Assembly (NCBI GenBank): GCA_949987565.1
Contig: OX465101.1
Span: 27,008,456 to 27,072,455 of the forward strand
Reading direction: 5' to 3'
DNA length: 64,000 nucleotides
Source of the DNA: Luidia sarsii
Lineage: Eukaryota; Echinodermata; Asteroidea; Paxillosida; Luidiidae
Translations under genes and position numbers: made by a program
Notes under the pieces: generated by a model
The model's database searches: none
Told to the model about the DNA's origin: nothing
Seen by the model: the letters and a program-made list of their open reading frames with translations, nothing else
Shown: positions 24,501 to 35,673 of the stretch, piece by piece
How the letters are laid out: every line of letters starts with the position of its first letter
How positions within the stretch are numbered: the first letter of the stretch is position 1

Positions 24501-26157
24501 GATTCAGGTGTTTGGTTTAGATGATAGGCTTTGAGGGGTTAGGCTAGAAGGTTAAAGCATGCATGGAATATTAGGATTAGAAGGTGTATTGGGTAAAAAA
24601 GAATAGGCTAAGGAAGTTTATGTGGTGGGAAGGATAGGCTAAGAAGGTTTATGGGGTGGGATGAATAGGATGAGAAGGTACAATTTGGGGAAGGAAAGTC
24701 TTTTTTCCGCCTAGCCTCGAAATTTGAGAGACACTTCAGAACAAAAAGACTTCATAACAAAACCATTGAAATGGGAATTATGGTAGATGTTGGATAATGG
24801 ACCCTTAAACAATTCATAAAAATTCTATGGCAAATAAAACAAATCTCAGATTGATGGATGGATAGACATAATTTCTTGAGTACAAGTCCTGGTCTTGTCA
24901 AATTTCCTTTGCTTTAAAGTTTCAGAATAATATTCTTCACATTTTTGGAAGATACAACAACTTGGATTTTTGATCTCTCGAGAGGAGTTATACATTTTAG
25001 TTACAAATAATTTTTTTTCCAAAATAATGTTTGATAATGTTTAATAATGTTTATCGAATAAAAATTTAGATAAATAATTATGCTTTTCAATAATGTAAGA
25101 GTTGGCTACAATTGGACTTTCAAGCCTTCTTATGTTTGAAGACACATCAGTAAACTTGAAAATCTAAGGATGCCCCGATGACCAGCATGTGCTGCAGACG
25201 AGTCAAAAGCTGATGATGCCTTTTGGATAGACGACTGCTGTCTCTGCGTTGGGTGTTCAATTTTCTTCTGTTGCCTTGTGTGTTGCCTTGTGGTATGTTT
25301 TACACGGGGAGAGCTGTTGAAGATGAGGGTGCGATGGAGCACAATCAGCAATATTGGACGGGCAAGATGAGGATGAATGTCTTTTGTGTTGGGAGCAGTT
25401 GTCGTCTTCAAAGAAGCCACCTACTAGTGTTTGCCTATGTGTGATGTATATCAGCGTGCTGCAGAGAAGGCTGAAATTTGATCGATCTACTCATCACTGC
25501 TTAGCCTCGGACTACAGCTACAGAGTGACTCCATGTCTATCATCATCATCAGGACACCATCCTGTGTTACAGTTTTGAGACACTCTGCCTTACAAGGACA
25601 CGAGACGATAAAGCGAAATGTGTACACTGACTCAGCTCAGAGTTTATGAACTCAGTGAATAAATCTTTTGGTTAATGTGCTTTTTATAATAATAATTGTT
25701 TAATAGTGACCCTGTGGGAGCTGATCTAAAAGTTGAGGGTTGTTTCATGTTATGTATTTTGTTTATGTAATTATATGATTATGAGTTTCGGAAGATATCA
25801 CACGTATAAATTGTACTTGCAAGGTTCTGGGACTTTCTAACATGCCTCTTTGGCATTAATTCTTAACAAACTCTTCTGTTCTGTTCTCTTCTCTTCTGTT
25901 CTCTTCTCTCTTTTCCTCTGACATTAACCACTAGGCTCTAACTATCTAAAAAGTAAACCGTAACCTCACTAAAACTTCCATGGGTTAGTTACGTCATGGT
26001 TAGGTCTTTGTTGTGAGGGACGTATTATATTATAGTGGGGACAGGGCATAGTTTTGCCCCCTGTTGTTCGTGAGCGGTGGGCGCCTCCGCGCGGCGGTGG
26101 TTGTACCTGAAACTTCTGTCGCCGCATGGTGGCGCCCTTCAAGCCGCATCATCAGCC
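24501..26157. other. No gene recognised
   Basis: AT-rich sequence with short ORFs (25130-25420 minus; 25223-25578 plus) lacking domains. There are TTCTGTTCTCTTC microsatellite-like repeats near 25878-25912 and an early tandem phrase GAATAGGCTAAGAAGG / GGATAGGCTAAGAAGG near 24600-24680. Confidence 0.5.
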
Positions 26158-26283
26158 ATGGGCCGTGTCCGAAATGGGCGTCTAGGGCTACGTCTATTGC
26201 TTCTCCCTATTGGAAATACACGGAGATGCAAAGGCAATAGCCCCAGCCGTAGCTCTGTGAGCCCGTTTTGGACACGGCCATGG
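26158..26283. mobile_element. MITE-like element, about 125 bp
   Basis: GGCCGTGTCCGAAATGGGC (from 26161) is mirrored by GCCCGTTTTGGACACGGCC (26262-26280), and a second inner pair (GGGCTACG...CTATTGC / GCAATAGCCCC..CGTAGC) extends the inverted repeat. CCATGG-like bases flank both ends. This is a small non-autonomous inverted-repeat transposon. Confidence 0.65.
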
Positions 26284-26989
26284 TCTGCGTCCCAGGGCTT
26301 AGTATTTGATGAAATGGAGGCAAACAATTTGTAATATATAGTACGTAGTTCTTGTCATGGTTTCTTGTGCTCATGGTCATGGTCCAATTATCGTGCTAAA
26401 CTGGGTCTATTAATGTAAACAAAAGTGGATTATCAGCTAGTAGGAGGCTTTGGTCTCCTTGAAATTGGTAGAAATTAAGCTGTATCTTTCTTGCTTGGCA
26501 TTTGATGAAATGTGAGGCAAATAACTACTGTACACATAGTTCTTGTCTTCATGGTCATGGTCAAATGACGGTACTAAAGTTGTGGGTCTATAAACAATTT
26601 TGATATGTATGAAAAAGTGTGATTATTGGTAGGCTGTTGCTTTCTTGCTTGTTGTTTTGCTGTGTGTTTTTAGTCCGCTATCTTGCATTCCAGCAACCAT
26701 GGTACCACAGTGGAGAGATAAGATATGCCAGGGCTTTGTAGTCACCTTGCCATCTTCTGCTTCTGGTGGTCCATGAAGGAGGAAGGTTGGAACCTAGGTT
26801 CAAAGCAGACAAGAATTAAGATATCCATCCAGGTGGGTTTGCCTTTCTTGGATTCAAATGATATTGCATCACACCCTGATCAATTACAGCTCTGATTTCC
26901 TCAAAATTTGCGTGCTTATTCTTGGTTGCTGATGAAATGTTGAACAAATTGTTGTGCTAACAATGAAAATTACAATGTGGTCTTTTTCT
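26284..26989. other. No gene recognised
   Basis: A stretch at 26674-26832 has good splice borders (TTTTTAG before, GTGGGT after) but every frame contains a stop, so if exonic it would be untranslated. A GAAATG.GAGGCAAA.AA phrase occurs twice (26310 and 26508). Confidence 0.4.
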
Positions 26990-27692
26990 CACTGCAGCAA
27001 AATGGATGGTTGCCCTTGGAGGAATGGACCGACCCACCTGGAGGGATGGACCGACCCACTTAGAGGGACGGACCGACCCACTTGGAGGAACGGACCGACC
27101 CACTTGGAGGAACGGACCGACCCACTTGGAGGAACGGACCGACCCACTTGGAGGGATGGACAGACCCGGCCACTTGGAGGGATGGACCGACTCATTTGGA
27201 GGGATGGACCAACCCACTTGGAGGAACGGACCAATCCACTTGGAGGAACGGACCGACCCACTTGGAGGGATGGACCGACCCGGCCACTTGGAGGGATGGA
27301 CCGACCCGGCCACTTGGAGGGATGGACCGACTCATTTGGAGGGATTGACCAACCCACTTGGAGGAACGGACCAATCCACTTGGAGGAACGGACCAACCCA
27401 CTTGGAGGAATGGACTGATCCACTTGGAAGAACGGACCAACCGACTTGAAGGGATGGTCCAACCCACTTGTAGGAATGGACCGATCCACTTGGAGGAACG
27501 GACCGACCCACTTAATTGGAGGAACGGACTGATCCACTTGGAGGAATGGACTGATCCACTTGGAGTTGGAGGAATGGACTGATCCACTTGGAGTTGGAGG
27601 AATGGACTTATCCACTTGGAGGAATGGACTGATCAACTTGGACTCGGAGTTGGAGAAATGGACTGATCCACTTGGAGGTTCCTCCATGGAGG
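26990..27692 (+). repeat. 22-23-bp minisatellite (GGAACGGACCGACCCACTTGGA type)
   Basis: About 30 units of GGA(GGAAC/GGGATG)GACC(GAC/AAT)CCACTT run head to tail, ending in a palindromic word GTTCCTCCATGGAGGAAC at 27679. All frames on both strands stay open for 60-240 codons only because the repeat lacks stops; these are not genes. The same unit recurs at 43740-43870. Confidence 0.95.
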
Positions 27693-27702
27693 AACGGACA
27701 GG

Positions 27703-27786
27703 TAGCATATGTTGGTGCGTTCCCCTGCCGATGCTGAATATACATCAGGTATGACGTCACTGCAATACTACCGCATCCGTAGTACC
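27703..27786. repeat. Block repeated in inverted orientation at 43650-43734
   Basis: TAGCATATGTTGGTGCGTTC through TGACGTCACTGCAATACTA and CGCATCCGTAG is found as its reverse complement at 43734 down to 43650, with a few mismatches. It directly abuts the minisatellite here, as the inverse copy does there. It is probably the terminal inverted repeat of an element whose core is the minisatellite. Confidence 0.75.
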
Positions 27787-28365
27787 CGGTCTCCGCACAC
27801 TCGCCGTACGGACCAGTACATTTCGATTGGCTGGAGTTGAAGAACCCGGCGTGGAAGCACCGGCTTTGAAGTTACTCTCCCCCTCATGGGTATTTCGTAA
27901 TGGAGTCCCCTGCCTCCGAGATCTTGCCATTCTTCGTGTCATCCAAGGACGAAGCGGTGACAGTCAAGAAGACTTTTGAACAGAAGTCAGGAATTAGCTA
28001 CAACATATTTCGAACAAGTGGCTATGCTGCATGATAATTCAGTTTTAATTAATAATTCACTTATGCCGGTAATTATGGGGTGCCTTTGGAATTATCTTGT
28101 CATTTTCAAGAATCGTTCTTTTGGATTTATCAGTTTCAAGTATCTTTGCAATGAAATTATTTAGATTTAGACTTCTGTACGTATTTGTAACTTTTTAAGA
28201 CTTTCTTTCAAACTCAAAGTTCCTTCATATTTTCAGTCCTGTTTATTTCGATGAATGGTTTTTATTGCATACTTTCTTTGATTATTTTCAGATGTCTAGT
28301 GCTGAGAATTTCTATATCTGTGTAGTTTATTAGTTCATATTTATGACTTTTTCTGTGCATACTAG

Positions 28366-28735
28366 TACTACTACTACTTCGTACTACTACTAATTAGTAT
28401 TAGTACTAGTACTACTAGTACTGCTACTACTACTACTACTACTAGTAGTACTAGTACTATAGTAGTAGTAGTAGTAGCAGTACTACAGTATACTGCTACT
28501 ACTACTAAAGTACTATAGTAGTACTACAGTACTGCTACTACTAGTACTAGTACTACTGTACTAGTAGTACTACTAAAAAGTACTAGTTATAGTAGTAGTA
28601 CGTAGTACTACAGTACTGCTACTAGTACTACTACTACTTACTAGTAAAGTAGTAACTAGTACTAGTAGTACTACTACCACTACTCAGACTGTACTAGTAC
28701 TACTACTCAGTAGTAGTAGTAGTACTAGTAATAGT
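28366..28735. repeat. Scrambled TAC/TAG trinucleotide microsatellite
   Basis: About 370 bp composed almost only of ACT, AGT, TAC and TAG triplets, with many local palindromes (ACTAGT, AGTACT) because both orientations of (TAC)n are interleaved. A shorter tract of the same type lies at 52418-52515. Confidence 0.9.
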
Positions 28736-28792
28736 ATCATCCCTAAAAGTTTATTTGCATGATCTAATTTAAACTAAGTCATATACAAGAAT

Positions 28793-28890
28793 GTTGCAAA
28801 CTGCTTACTGACTAAAATTAGTAAAAATACCAAAATGCCTTTGAGAAAGGTCCTGCTACGATCGAAATGTCAGGCCCACTAAAATTTGAG
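28793..28890 (+). ncRNA. Solo hammerhead-like motif
   Basis: TTGCAAACTGCTTACTGAC (28794) precedes CCTTTGAGAAAGGTCCTGCT, then ACGATC-GAAATGTCAGGCCCAC. The same leader-plus-motif pair occurs at 36758-36916 and, inverted, at 44049-44154. This marks a small dispersed family that carries the PLE-type motif without PLE coding sequence. It lies 95 bp upstream of the Ngaro insertion. Confidence 0.45.
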
Positions 28891-28984
28891 ATTAAACTAA
28901 GTCAAATTTAACCTGATTGTTCTCAAATATGGTATACAGGTGTATACAAAATGCTGCAGATTAAGCTAGGGTCAGATTCATATT

Positions 28985-29312
28985 ATTCATTTTATCAATA
29001 CAAGATAAAATTCGTTATTCCCTACAGCCACACGATCTATATCACAGTTCTCTGGTCATCAACTGAGGGTCACCTTGTAATGGAAGTAGACTAAACCTAT
29101 TTGCGAAAGTGACCAGGCGACTTCCGAAGGTTACATTGGTACGGAAGTAGACAAAAAACCCATTAGTGTAAGTGACCAGGCGACTAGTGAGGGTGACGAT
29201 TGATGTGTAACAGGACAGGTGGGTGCACTCGATCAGGGTGGGCCCATCAGGGAGAAGATTTTGGTCGGCTCACTTCGGCTTAGAGTTTCGAGCTGCAACC
29301 ACGAAAAAATAT
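28985..29312 (+). repeat. Ngaro split direct repeat A1
   Basis: 328 bp, essentially identical to A2 at 34577-34904, running from ATTCATTTTATCAATACAAG to ACCACGAAAAAATAT. It contains an internal duplicated phrase (GTGACCAGGCGACT at 29110 and 29171). Confidence 0.92.
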
Positions 29313-29449
29313 TTCGAGTCTCAAAGCACGAAAGATAAAAAAAAATAAGTTCTTCCAGCTTCGTTTTGGGATTCTTCCCTGATATTCAGCCCTAAGGTGG
29401 GGTATTGCAAAGTTCCTGGAGTTCGGCTTGTTTAGCACCAATCTCCAAT

Positions 29450-30842
29450 ATGCCGCGTGAAAAACGCGGACCATATATAAGAAGCGTTCCCCCTCTGCCC
29501 CACCGCACGCCGGCGGTGGTCGGCGCAGGGTCGGCCGCCCCCGCAGCTTGGCACCAGTTCCGGCTCCGGCTGCCGTGCAGGAAGATGGTGGGATCACGGC
29601 CAGTACGGCGGCACGCAGCGCGCCGTCCAGCGAAGTCACCCCGGCGGGATCAGCCCCAAATCCGGTGCTCTCAGCCCCCTCAGCGAACCAGGTCGCCACC
29701 GAGCCACCTTTGGAGAGTACCGGTACGTCGGCAGCCGCATCTACCATCATTGGCGGTGAGTTTAGCGTCCGCGCTCCAACGGGACTCGCACCTCCGAACT
29801 CTAGTTCACATGAGCTTAGTGCTCAAGAAAGTAGGCCTCTGGCGATTAATGCCGGCAGGGTTGCCGGCAATTCTATACAGCCGGCAATTCAAGCCCCTAC
29901 CGTATTTGCTCCATTACCATTAGAGCTACCAGTTAGCCAAGCCGATGGCATGTTTTCCCTCTCGACTGCCGCAGGCATGGGTGCTGCTAGGCCCTCAACC
30001 CTGTATTCTCTTGGAAACGATGCCCCCATTGACATGCATGTTCCACGGGGAGTGAAAGAAAAAATTTGGAACGGGCAATATGTGGATCTGGCGTGTTTGT
30101 ATCGCGATACCGCAACACGGGTCCTAACCGCCCGGGAGACAGGGTCGGAATTGACCATGGCAGTCGAGCAGGGCAAGGTTGTTTTCCGGGCAGCTACGCC
30201 TCATACACGAAAGCTTGATAGCATTGATAAGTGGACCAGTGCGTTCCATGTCTTTATGGCCATTTATTGCACTCGTCATCCTAGCCGTTTCCTGGAATTG
30301 CTTAAGTATGCCGAGATCATTCGCACAGCGGCCGTGCAATTCCCGGGAATAGGCTGGCGCAATTATGATGAGCAATTCCGTTTGCGCATGGAGGCCAACC
30401 CATCGCGCTCCTGGGCAGCAATGGACATGGAGCTTTGGGTCACTGTCGCAGCTGCCGGTAGCATGCTGCACTCACCAAATGTGGGGGCATTGATCAATAG
30501 TATTCAGTCCCCAAAGTATGTTTGCTATGCGTTCAATTCGGCCACAGGTTGCCGGTGGAATCCCTGCCGCTATTCTCACAGTTGTAGCCGCTGTGGGAAG
30601 ACCGGGCACGGAGCAGGGGTATGGCGCCTCAAGGCAACCCGGTAAAGCAATCTTTTGGTACGGCTGGTGCGTCTTATACGCGCTACACAAAGACACCGGC
30701 TGCAGCGTCGGGCGTACGGCAAGCAGTTCGTCAAGCACCGATCAGTGCCGGACTACAGGTCCACGCTCCGGCTGGTGCGCAGACCGTGGCTAGTGCTAAT
30801 AAAGGGGGCACACATTCTTTTCGTGCCTCCAACACCCGTTAA
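29450..30842 (+). pseudogene. Ngaro gag-like protein, two frameshifts
   Basis: The likely start is the ATG at 29450 (reading PREKRGPYIRS). The frame shifts near 29530 into the long frame that ends at 30645. That frame is Ala/Pro/Ser-rich for about 130 residues and then has a gag-like core. Its C-terminus has a Cys/His cluster (CYAFNSATGCRWNPCRYSH, then CSRCGKTGHG), as in nucleic-acid-binding gag proteins. A second shift near 30615 moves the sequence to a frame (PQGNPVKQSFGTAG...) ending at 30842. It would package element RNA. Either shift would prevent a full product unless bypassed. Confidence 0.7.
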
Positions 30843-32400
30843 TTTAGCAGTCTTACGCCGGTGGTTGGTTCATTATACAGACAAATCTGCAGCTGCTGTG
30901 CTGGAGCAGGGTTTTTCACAGGGTTTTTCCCTTGGTTTTCATGGTCCGCGGGTCAGCCGGGAGGCGGATAGTCTTAAGTCAGCGCAGGATATGCCCAATA
31001 TCGTTCTGAGAAAATTGAACATTGAAATTGAATTAGGCAGAATAGCGGGGCCCTTTAGTTCTCCCCCTTTTCCGAATCTACAATGTTCCCCAATTGGGCT
31101 TGTTCCTAAACAGCAACCTGGTTCCTTTCGTCTCATCCACCACTTGTCTTATCCTTCAGGGGATTCCGTAAATGACTACATTTCGAAAGATGAGTGTAAA
31201 GTGCATTACGCATCGTTTGATACTGCCATGGATTTGGCCATGTCTGTAGGCCCCCAATCTTGGCTAGCAAAAACGGACATTAAATCGGCCTTTCGGCTGC
31301 TTCCCGTGGCTCCTTCCGATTACGAACTGTTGGGATTCAAGTTTCAGGATAGATTTTATTACGACATGTGTTTACCTATGGGTTGTCGTATTTCTTGTTC
31401 CCACTTTGAAATGTTAAGCACTTTTTTGGAGTTTCACATCAAGAGAGTTTCGGATACGGCCGCGGTTACCCATTACTTAGATGATTTTTTATTTGTCGGG
31501 AGGTCCAAGCAACAGTGTAACGCATTGCTCACTTCCTTTCGGTCATGTTGTGCGCAGCTGCGAGTGCCGCTTGCGGAGGCTAGGAAAAGACAGAGGGCCC
31601 ATGCCAGGTTATTACATTCTTAGGTTTGGAAATTGATACAGTACACCGCGAGGTGCGTGTGCCGCAACGCAAGGTAGTGGCCTTGCGGGAAAAGATCCAA
31701 GCATGTTTGGAACGGCGAAAGTTAACGTTGAAGGAAATTCAGTCGTTAATCGGTTCACTCAATTTCGTATGTCGTGCTATCGCGCCTGGTCGTGCGTTTA
31801 CCAGGCGTCTGATTAGTCTTACACGTGGGATAAAGAAACCACATCACAGGGTGCGCATATCTCCGGGTGCAAAACTTGACCTACTAGTGTGGCTTGAGTT
31901 TCTTGATCACTTCAACGGCGTGTCTGCCTTTCGCGACCAGGCCTGGCAGGACAACAATACACTCGAGTTATTCACTGATGCAGCGGCTAGTATCGGGTTT
32001 GGCGGTTATTTTGATGGTCATTGGTTTCAAGGAGAATGGACTCCGGAGTTGCGGGCAATTTCGCCATCAATTGCGTACTGTGAGTTTTACCCACTGGTTA
32101 TCGCCGTGTATTGTTGGGGTCCTAGATTAGCCAATCGTAAGGTGCGTTTCCATACTGATAATGAGAGTGTAGTACACATCATCAATAAACAATCCTCTAA
32201 TTGCGATCGTATCATGCACTTAGTACGATTGTTTGTCTGCCAGTGCCTGCGGTACAATGTCACATTTAAGGCTGTACATATTCCAGGCGTGCACAATGAC
32301 ATTGCGGATTCACTTTCACGTTTTCAGGTGAACCGTTTCCGCACGCTTGCCCCTCAAGCGGACAAAGCTATGACGCCGATTCCCGATCTGCTCCGCGCTT
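30843..32400 (+). pseudogene. Ngaro pol: reverse transcriptase and RNase H, frameshifted
   Basis: The RT lies at about 30850-31575: IGLVPKQQPGSFRLIHHLSY (motif near 31096), KTDIKSAFRLLPV (31270) with the first catalytic Asp, and YLDDFLFVG (31474) with the catalytic DD. The frame shifts near 31580-31600 (a stop at 31621 follows in the RT frame) and continues as RNase H from 31626: LFTDAAASIGFGG (near 31969), EFYPLVIAV and HTDNESVVHIIN (near 32150), and HIPGVHNDIADSLSR (near 32277). These make DNA from the element RNA. A single indel in pol makes this copy defective. The RT is DIRS/Ngaro-like rather than LTR-type. Confidence 0.88.
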
Positions 32401-32410
32401 ATAAGGTGAG

Positions 32411-33342
32411 ATCCACCGATTGTTACTTTCGGCTTCTGCGTCAAATACACACAAGACGTATCAAACGGGCTGGCGGGCCTTTTGTTCCTTCAGATCCAAA
32501 AGGGTTGTTACATGCTCCCCTGCATCCCCGGACGACATCCGGCATATTATTGCATGGCTTTCCTTACAACGGCGGGCACCTTCCACAATCGCAACATATG
32601 TATCAGGGGTGGGTTACTATCACAAGGTACAGGGTTGGCCTGATCCCACTCAGGATTTCATCGTGTCCAAGTTACTGGCTGGTTGTCGTAGGGATAATTC
32701 GTCTACGGATCAACGGTGGCCGATATCAGTGTCAGTACTGGCCCGTTTGATAAGAGCTCTCCCACAAATCTGCAGTAACCGGTATGAAGCCATACTCTTT
32801 CAAGCTACGATGCTCGGTGCATATTTTGGTTTCATGCGCATTGGTGAGTTTGCTGCCATATCGAAAACACACAGTCAAAGATCTCTCCTCCAGGCCTCTG
32901 ATGTGGAGTTTCAGGAAGTAGGACAGTCCAATGCCTCTGTATTGATTCATTCCGCTATACAAAGAATATTCAAGCTTGACCTCCTCAAGTTGTCCGCCTA
33001 GTTCGCTCGGCAGATGAGAACCTTTGCCCCGTCAGGGCTCTTTACGAGTTTGCACAACTGCGGCCACAGTTGCCCGGTAATTTTTTCTGCCATTTTGGAG
33101 GTACTCCCCTTACGCAGTATCAGTTTAATGCCACGTTGAGAAAGGTGTTGTCCTTCTTGGGTCTTGGAGATTTTCCATATCGTGCACACTCATTCCGAAT
33201 TGGGGCGGCGTCAACTGCTGCCGACTCAGGCATCCCTCTCGATGACATCAAAGTCATGGGCCGCTGGCGCTCCGATGCCGCCCAATTCTATATTCGCCCC
33301 CTTGTGCAATGCCACTTCCCCGGTGTTTCACATGGGGTTTAG
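32411..33342 (+). pseudogene. Ngaro tyrosine recombinase, split by a frameshift
   Basis: The first part (frame to 33001) has a core-binding-like N-terminus (SASNTHKTYQTGWRAF; SPASPDDIRHIIAWLSLQ) and the first catalytic Arg in GFMRIGEF (near 32837). After a shift near 32975 the downstream frame gives the ENLCPVRALYEF block, the catalytic box HSFRIG (H near 33187, R near 33196), GRWRSDA and the nucleophile Tyr in AQFYIRP (near 33289), followed by a stop at 33342. All R-H-R-Y residues are present across the two frames. It overlaps the RNase H frame at its start and the SGNH ORF at its end. Confidence 0.88.
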
Positions 33343-33914
33343 TTTGCACATTTGTTGGTGTGATAATTCTTCATCTTCCTGTTTCGTTGATGCTAGGGGG
33401 TGTTTGGATCATCGGTGATTCTATAATTCGCCGTTCATCAACCCGGCTAGTTGATTGGCCCCAGGTGCGTTGGAATGGTCTCGGGGGAGCTCAATACGGT
33501 GACGTACCCAAATTACTGTCGCAACTAGCGGCCAGATGGCCACGCCCTTCCTTACTTATCGTTCACATAGGTACCAATGATTTGGTTGGCACTGATTTCT
33601 TCTGCATGCGACAACGTATTGAGCTGTTCATGAGAGAATGTATTCAGTTTTATCCTGAAGCTAGGTTAGTATGGTCGGATATCTTACCACGCGCGTGCTA
33701 CTTTGGGGCTATCAACCCAGCGCGGATGGAGATGAAGCGGCGCGCTGTTAACCGTTGGGCCCGGACAATTAGCCGTCGGCTAGGCGCAGCGGTTCTACAC
33801 CACCCCCAATTTAAGTGGTGTGAGTTTTCTTTGTTTCGGTACGATGGTGTGCACTTGTCGCAAACCGGTACCGCATATTTTCAGGCCAATCTTCGCGAAT
33901 GCATTTCTGCCTAA
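33309..33914 (+). CDS. Ngaro accessory SGNH/GDSL hydrolase
   Basis: An intact 201-codon frame. From the ATG at 33309: a hydrophobic start (possible membrane or signal segment, residues 10-30, though this part overlaps the recombinase frame), block I GDSI (36-39), a Gly in the block II region (GGAQYGDV), block III HIGTND (86-91) and block V DGVH (179-182). These supply the Ser-Gly-Asn-His set of the SGNH family. A later Met at residue 28 may be the real start. Such esterase-like ORFs are known passengers of Ngaro and some other retroelements; the substrate is unknown. It is the only undamaged ORF in this element, ending 109 bp before B1. Confidence 0.85.
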   Translation: MPLPRCFTWGLVCTFVGVIILHLPVSLMLGGVWIIGDSIIRRSSTRLVDWPQVRWNGLGGAQYGDVPKLLSQLAARWPRPSLLIVHIGTNDLVGTDFFCMRQRIELFMRECIQFYPEARLVWSDILPRACYFGAINPARMEMKRRAVNRWARTISRRLGAAVLHHPQFKWCEFSLFRYDGVHLSQTGTAYFQANLRECISA

Positions 33915-34022
33915 TTTTCGTAAAGTGATACCTTTATAAGTGTCTTTGTACTGTCATTGTGGTGGCATGAGCTGGGAAAAGGGGGGCTGCTGGTCGTCCC
34001 AGTGGGGCGCGCGCTGCGCGTT

Positions 34023-34579
34023 TGGCAGGTTTTTGCTGGGAACGACGGGCAGTGCCTCTTTTCAACAGCAACTTAACTAGATTATTCGGTATTAAAACTT
34101 GGAAGTTACAATTTAACTCAACAGTTTTACTTTTTAACAAAACGCCAAGCACCCTCTTGTGCCGGTGGGGCTTATCCAACCGTATTTGCGAACGGTGGAC
34201 AAACGGCGTGCCTGTTAACACTTTTAACACTTTTGTCTAGCACCCTCTCGTGCCGGAGGGGCTAGTGCCCGATAAGGGTTGGCAAGCGTGCCAGAGTTGC
34301 CAAGCGTGGCAGGGTTGCCAAGCATGGCATGGTTGCCAAGCGTGGCATGGTTGCCAAGCGTGGCATGGTTGCCAAGCGTGGCATGGTTGCCAAGCGTGGC
34401 ATGGTTGCCAAGCGTGGCAAGGAATTTGGGCAAGCATGCCCTGTTAAAAGAAATTTACTTGAAGCTGAACAGAAAATTAAGAAAAGAAAATTACGAAATA
34501 AAGTAGCGGCTTGAAATTCTATGCCAGAAAGTCAAACCTGTGTTTCAAAGCGTACTTTGTGTGTCGTCTGGGAATAATT
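34023..34579 (+). repeat. Ngaro split direct repeat B1
   Basis: 557 bp, matching B2 (34965-35539) from TGGCAGGTTTTTGCTGGGAA to GTCTGGGAATAATT. It overlaps the first bases of A2. It contains an 18-bp tandem repeat (GGTTGCCAAGCGTGGCAT) at about 34270-34430. Confidence 0.92.
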
Positions 34580-34904
34580 CATTTTATCAATACAAGATAA
34601 AATTCGTTATTCCCTACAGCCACACGATCTATATCACAGTTCTCTGGTCATCAACTGAGGGTCACCTTGTAATGGAAGTAGACTAAACCTATTTGCGAAA
34701 GTGACCAGGCGACTTCCGAAGGTTACATTGGTACGGAAGTAGACAAAAAACCCATTAGTGTAAGTGACCAGGCGACTAGTGAGGGTGACGATTGATGTGT
34801 AACAGGACAGGTGGGTGCACTCGATCAGGGTGGGCCCATCAGGGAGAAGATTTTGGTCGGCTCACTTCGGCTTAGAGTTTCGAGCTGCAACCACGAAAAA
34901 ATAT
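34577..34904 (+). repeat. Ngaro split direct repeat A2
   Basis: Second copy of A1, same length (328 bp). It lies between B1 and B2 and is separated from B2 by a unique 60-bp linker (34905-34964). Confidence 0.92.
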
Positions 34905-34964
34905 GCCCACCACCTCCCCTTCGCCACCTCCCTTTACATAGGTCAGTCGATATTTAAAACAGAG

Positions 34965-35539
34965 TGGCAGGTTTTTGCTGGGAACGACGGGCAGTGCCTC
35001 TTTTCAACAGCAACTTAGCTAGATTATTCGGTATTAAAACTTGGAAGTTACAATTTAACTCAACAGTTTTACTTTTTAACAAAACGCCAAGCACCCTCTT
35101 GTGCCGGTGGGGCTTATCCAACCGTATTTGCGAACGGTGGACAAACGGCGTGCCTGTTAACGCTTTTAACACTTTTGTCTAGCACCCTCTCGTGCCGGAG
35201 GGGCTAGTGCCCGATAAGGGTTGGCAAGCGTGCCAGAGTTGCCAAGCGTGGCAGGGTTGCCAAGCGTGGCAGGGTTGCCAAGCGTGGCAGGGTTGCCAAG
35301 CGTGGCATGGTTGCCAAGCGTGGCATGGTTGCCAAGCGTGGCATGGTTGCCAAGCGTGGCATGGTTGCCAAGCGTGGCAAGGAATTTGGGCAAGCATGCC
35401 CTGTTAAAAGAAATTGACTTGAAGCTGAACAGAAAATTAAGAAAAGAAAATTACGAAATAAAGTAGCGGCTTGAAATTCTATGCCAAAAAGTCAAACCTG
35501 TGTTTCAAAGCGTACTTTGTGTGTCGTCTGGGAATAATT
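34965..35539 (+). repeat. Ngaro split direct repeat B2
   Basis: 575 bp; differs from B1 by a few substitutions and one extra 18-bp unit in the internal tandem array (about 35220-35392), which accounts for the whole length difference. It forms the 3' end of the element. Confidence 0.92.
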
Positions 35540-35673
35540 AACAGTTACTGCATGCTATTGTATTTTAATTGATTCCATGGTAACCACTAGAACCAGACAC
35601 AATTGTAATAATTTCATGCTCAGGCTAAATTTGGAATAAATTTATTTTGGGTAAATTTGTATTTTTTATACAG

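Larger units (their letters stand above)
28985..35539 (+). mobile_element. Ngaro-type tyrosine-recombinase retrotransposon with split direct repeats
   Basis: The order is A1 (28985-29312), gag, RT/RNase H, tyrosine recombinase, SGNH hydrolase, B1 (34023-34579), A2 (34577-34904), B2 (34965-35539). A1/A2 and B1/B2 are near identical, giving the A1-coding-B1-A2-B2 layout typical of Ngaro elements; an accessory SGNH hydrolase is also known in that group. Replication is thought to use a circular intermediate inserted by the recombinase, without a target duplication; none was evident. High A1/A2 identity implies recent insertion, yet gag, pol and the recombinase carry frameshifts. The element ends 134 bp before exon 35674 of the Ulp1-like gene. 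Confidence 0.92.

Noticed and set aside
26674..26832. Segment with good splice borders as a coding exon
   Set aside because: Stops occur in all three frames; at most an untranslated exon.
26954..27708. Overlapping ORFs up to 239 aa on both strands
   Set aside because: They exist only because the 22-23-bp minisatellite has no stop in several frames; there is no conserved domain and every frame is equally open.
34224..35466. Regularly spaced repeats at 34.3 and 35.3 kb resembling a CRISPR array
   Set aside because: The 18-bp units are contiguous with no unique spacers and sit inside the B repeats of a eukaryotic retrotransposon.
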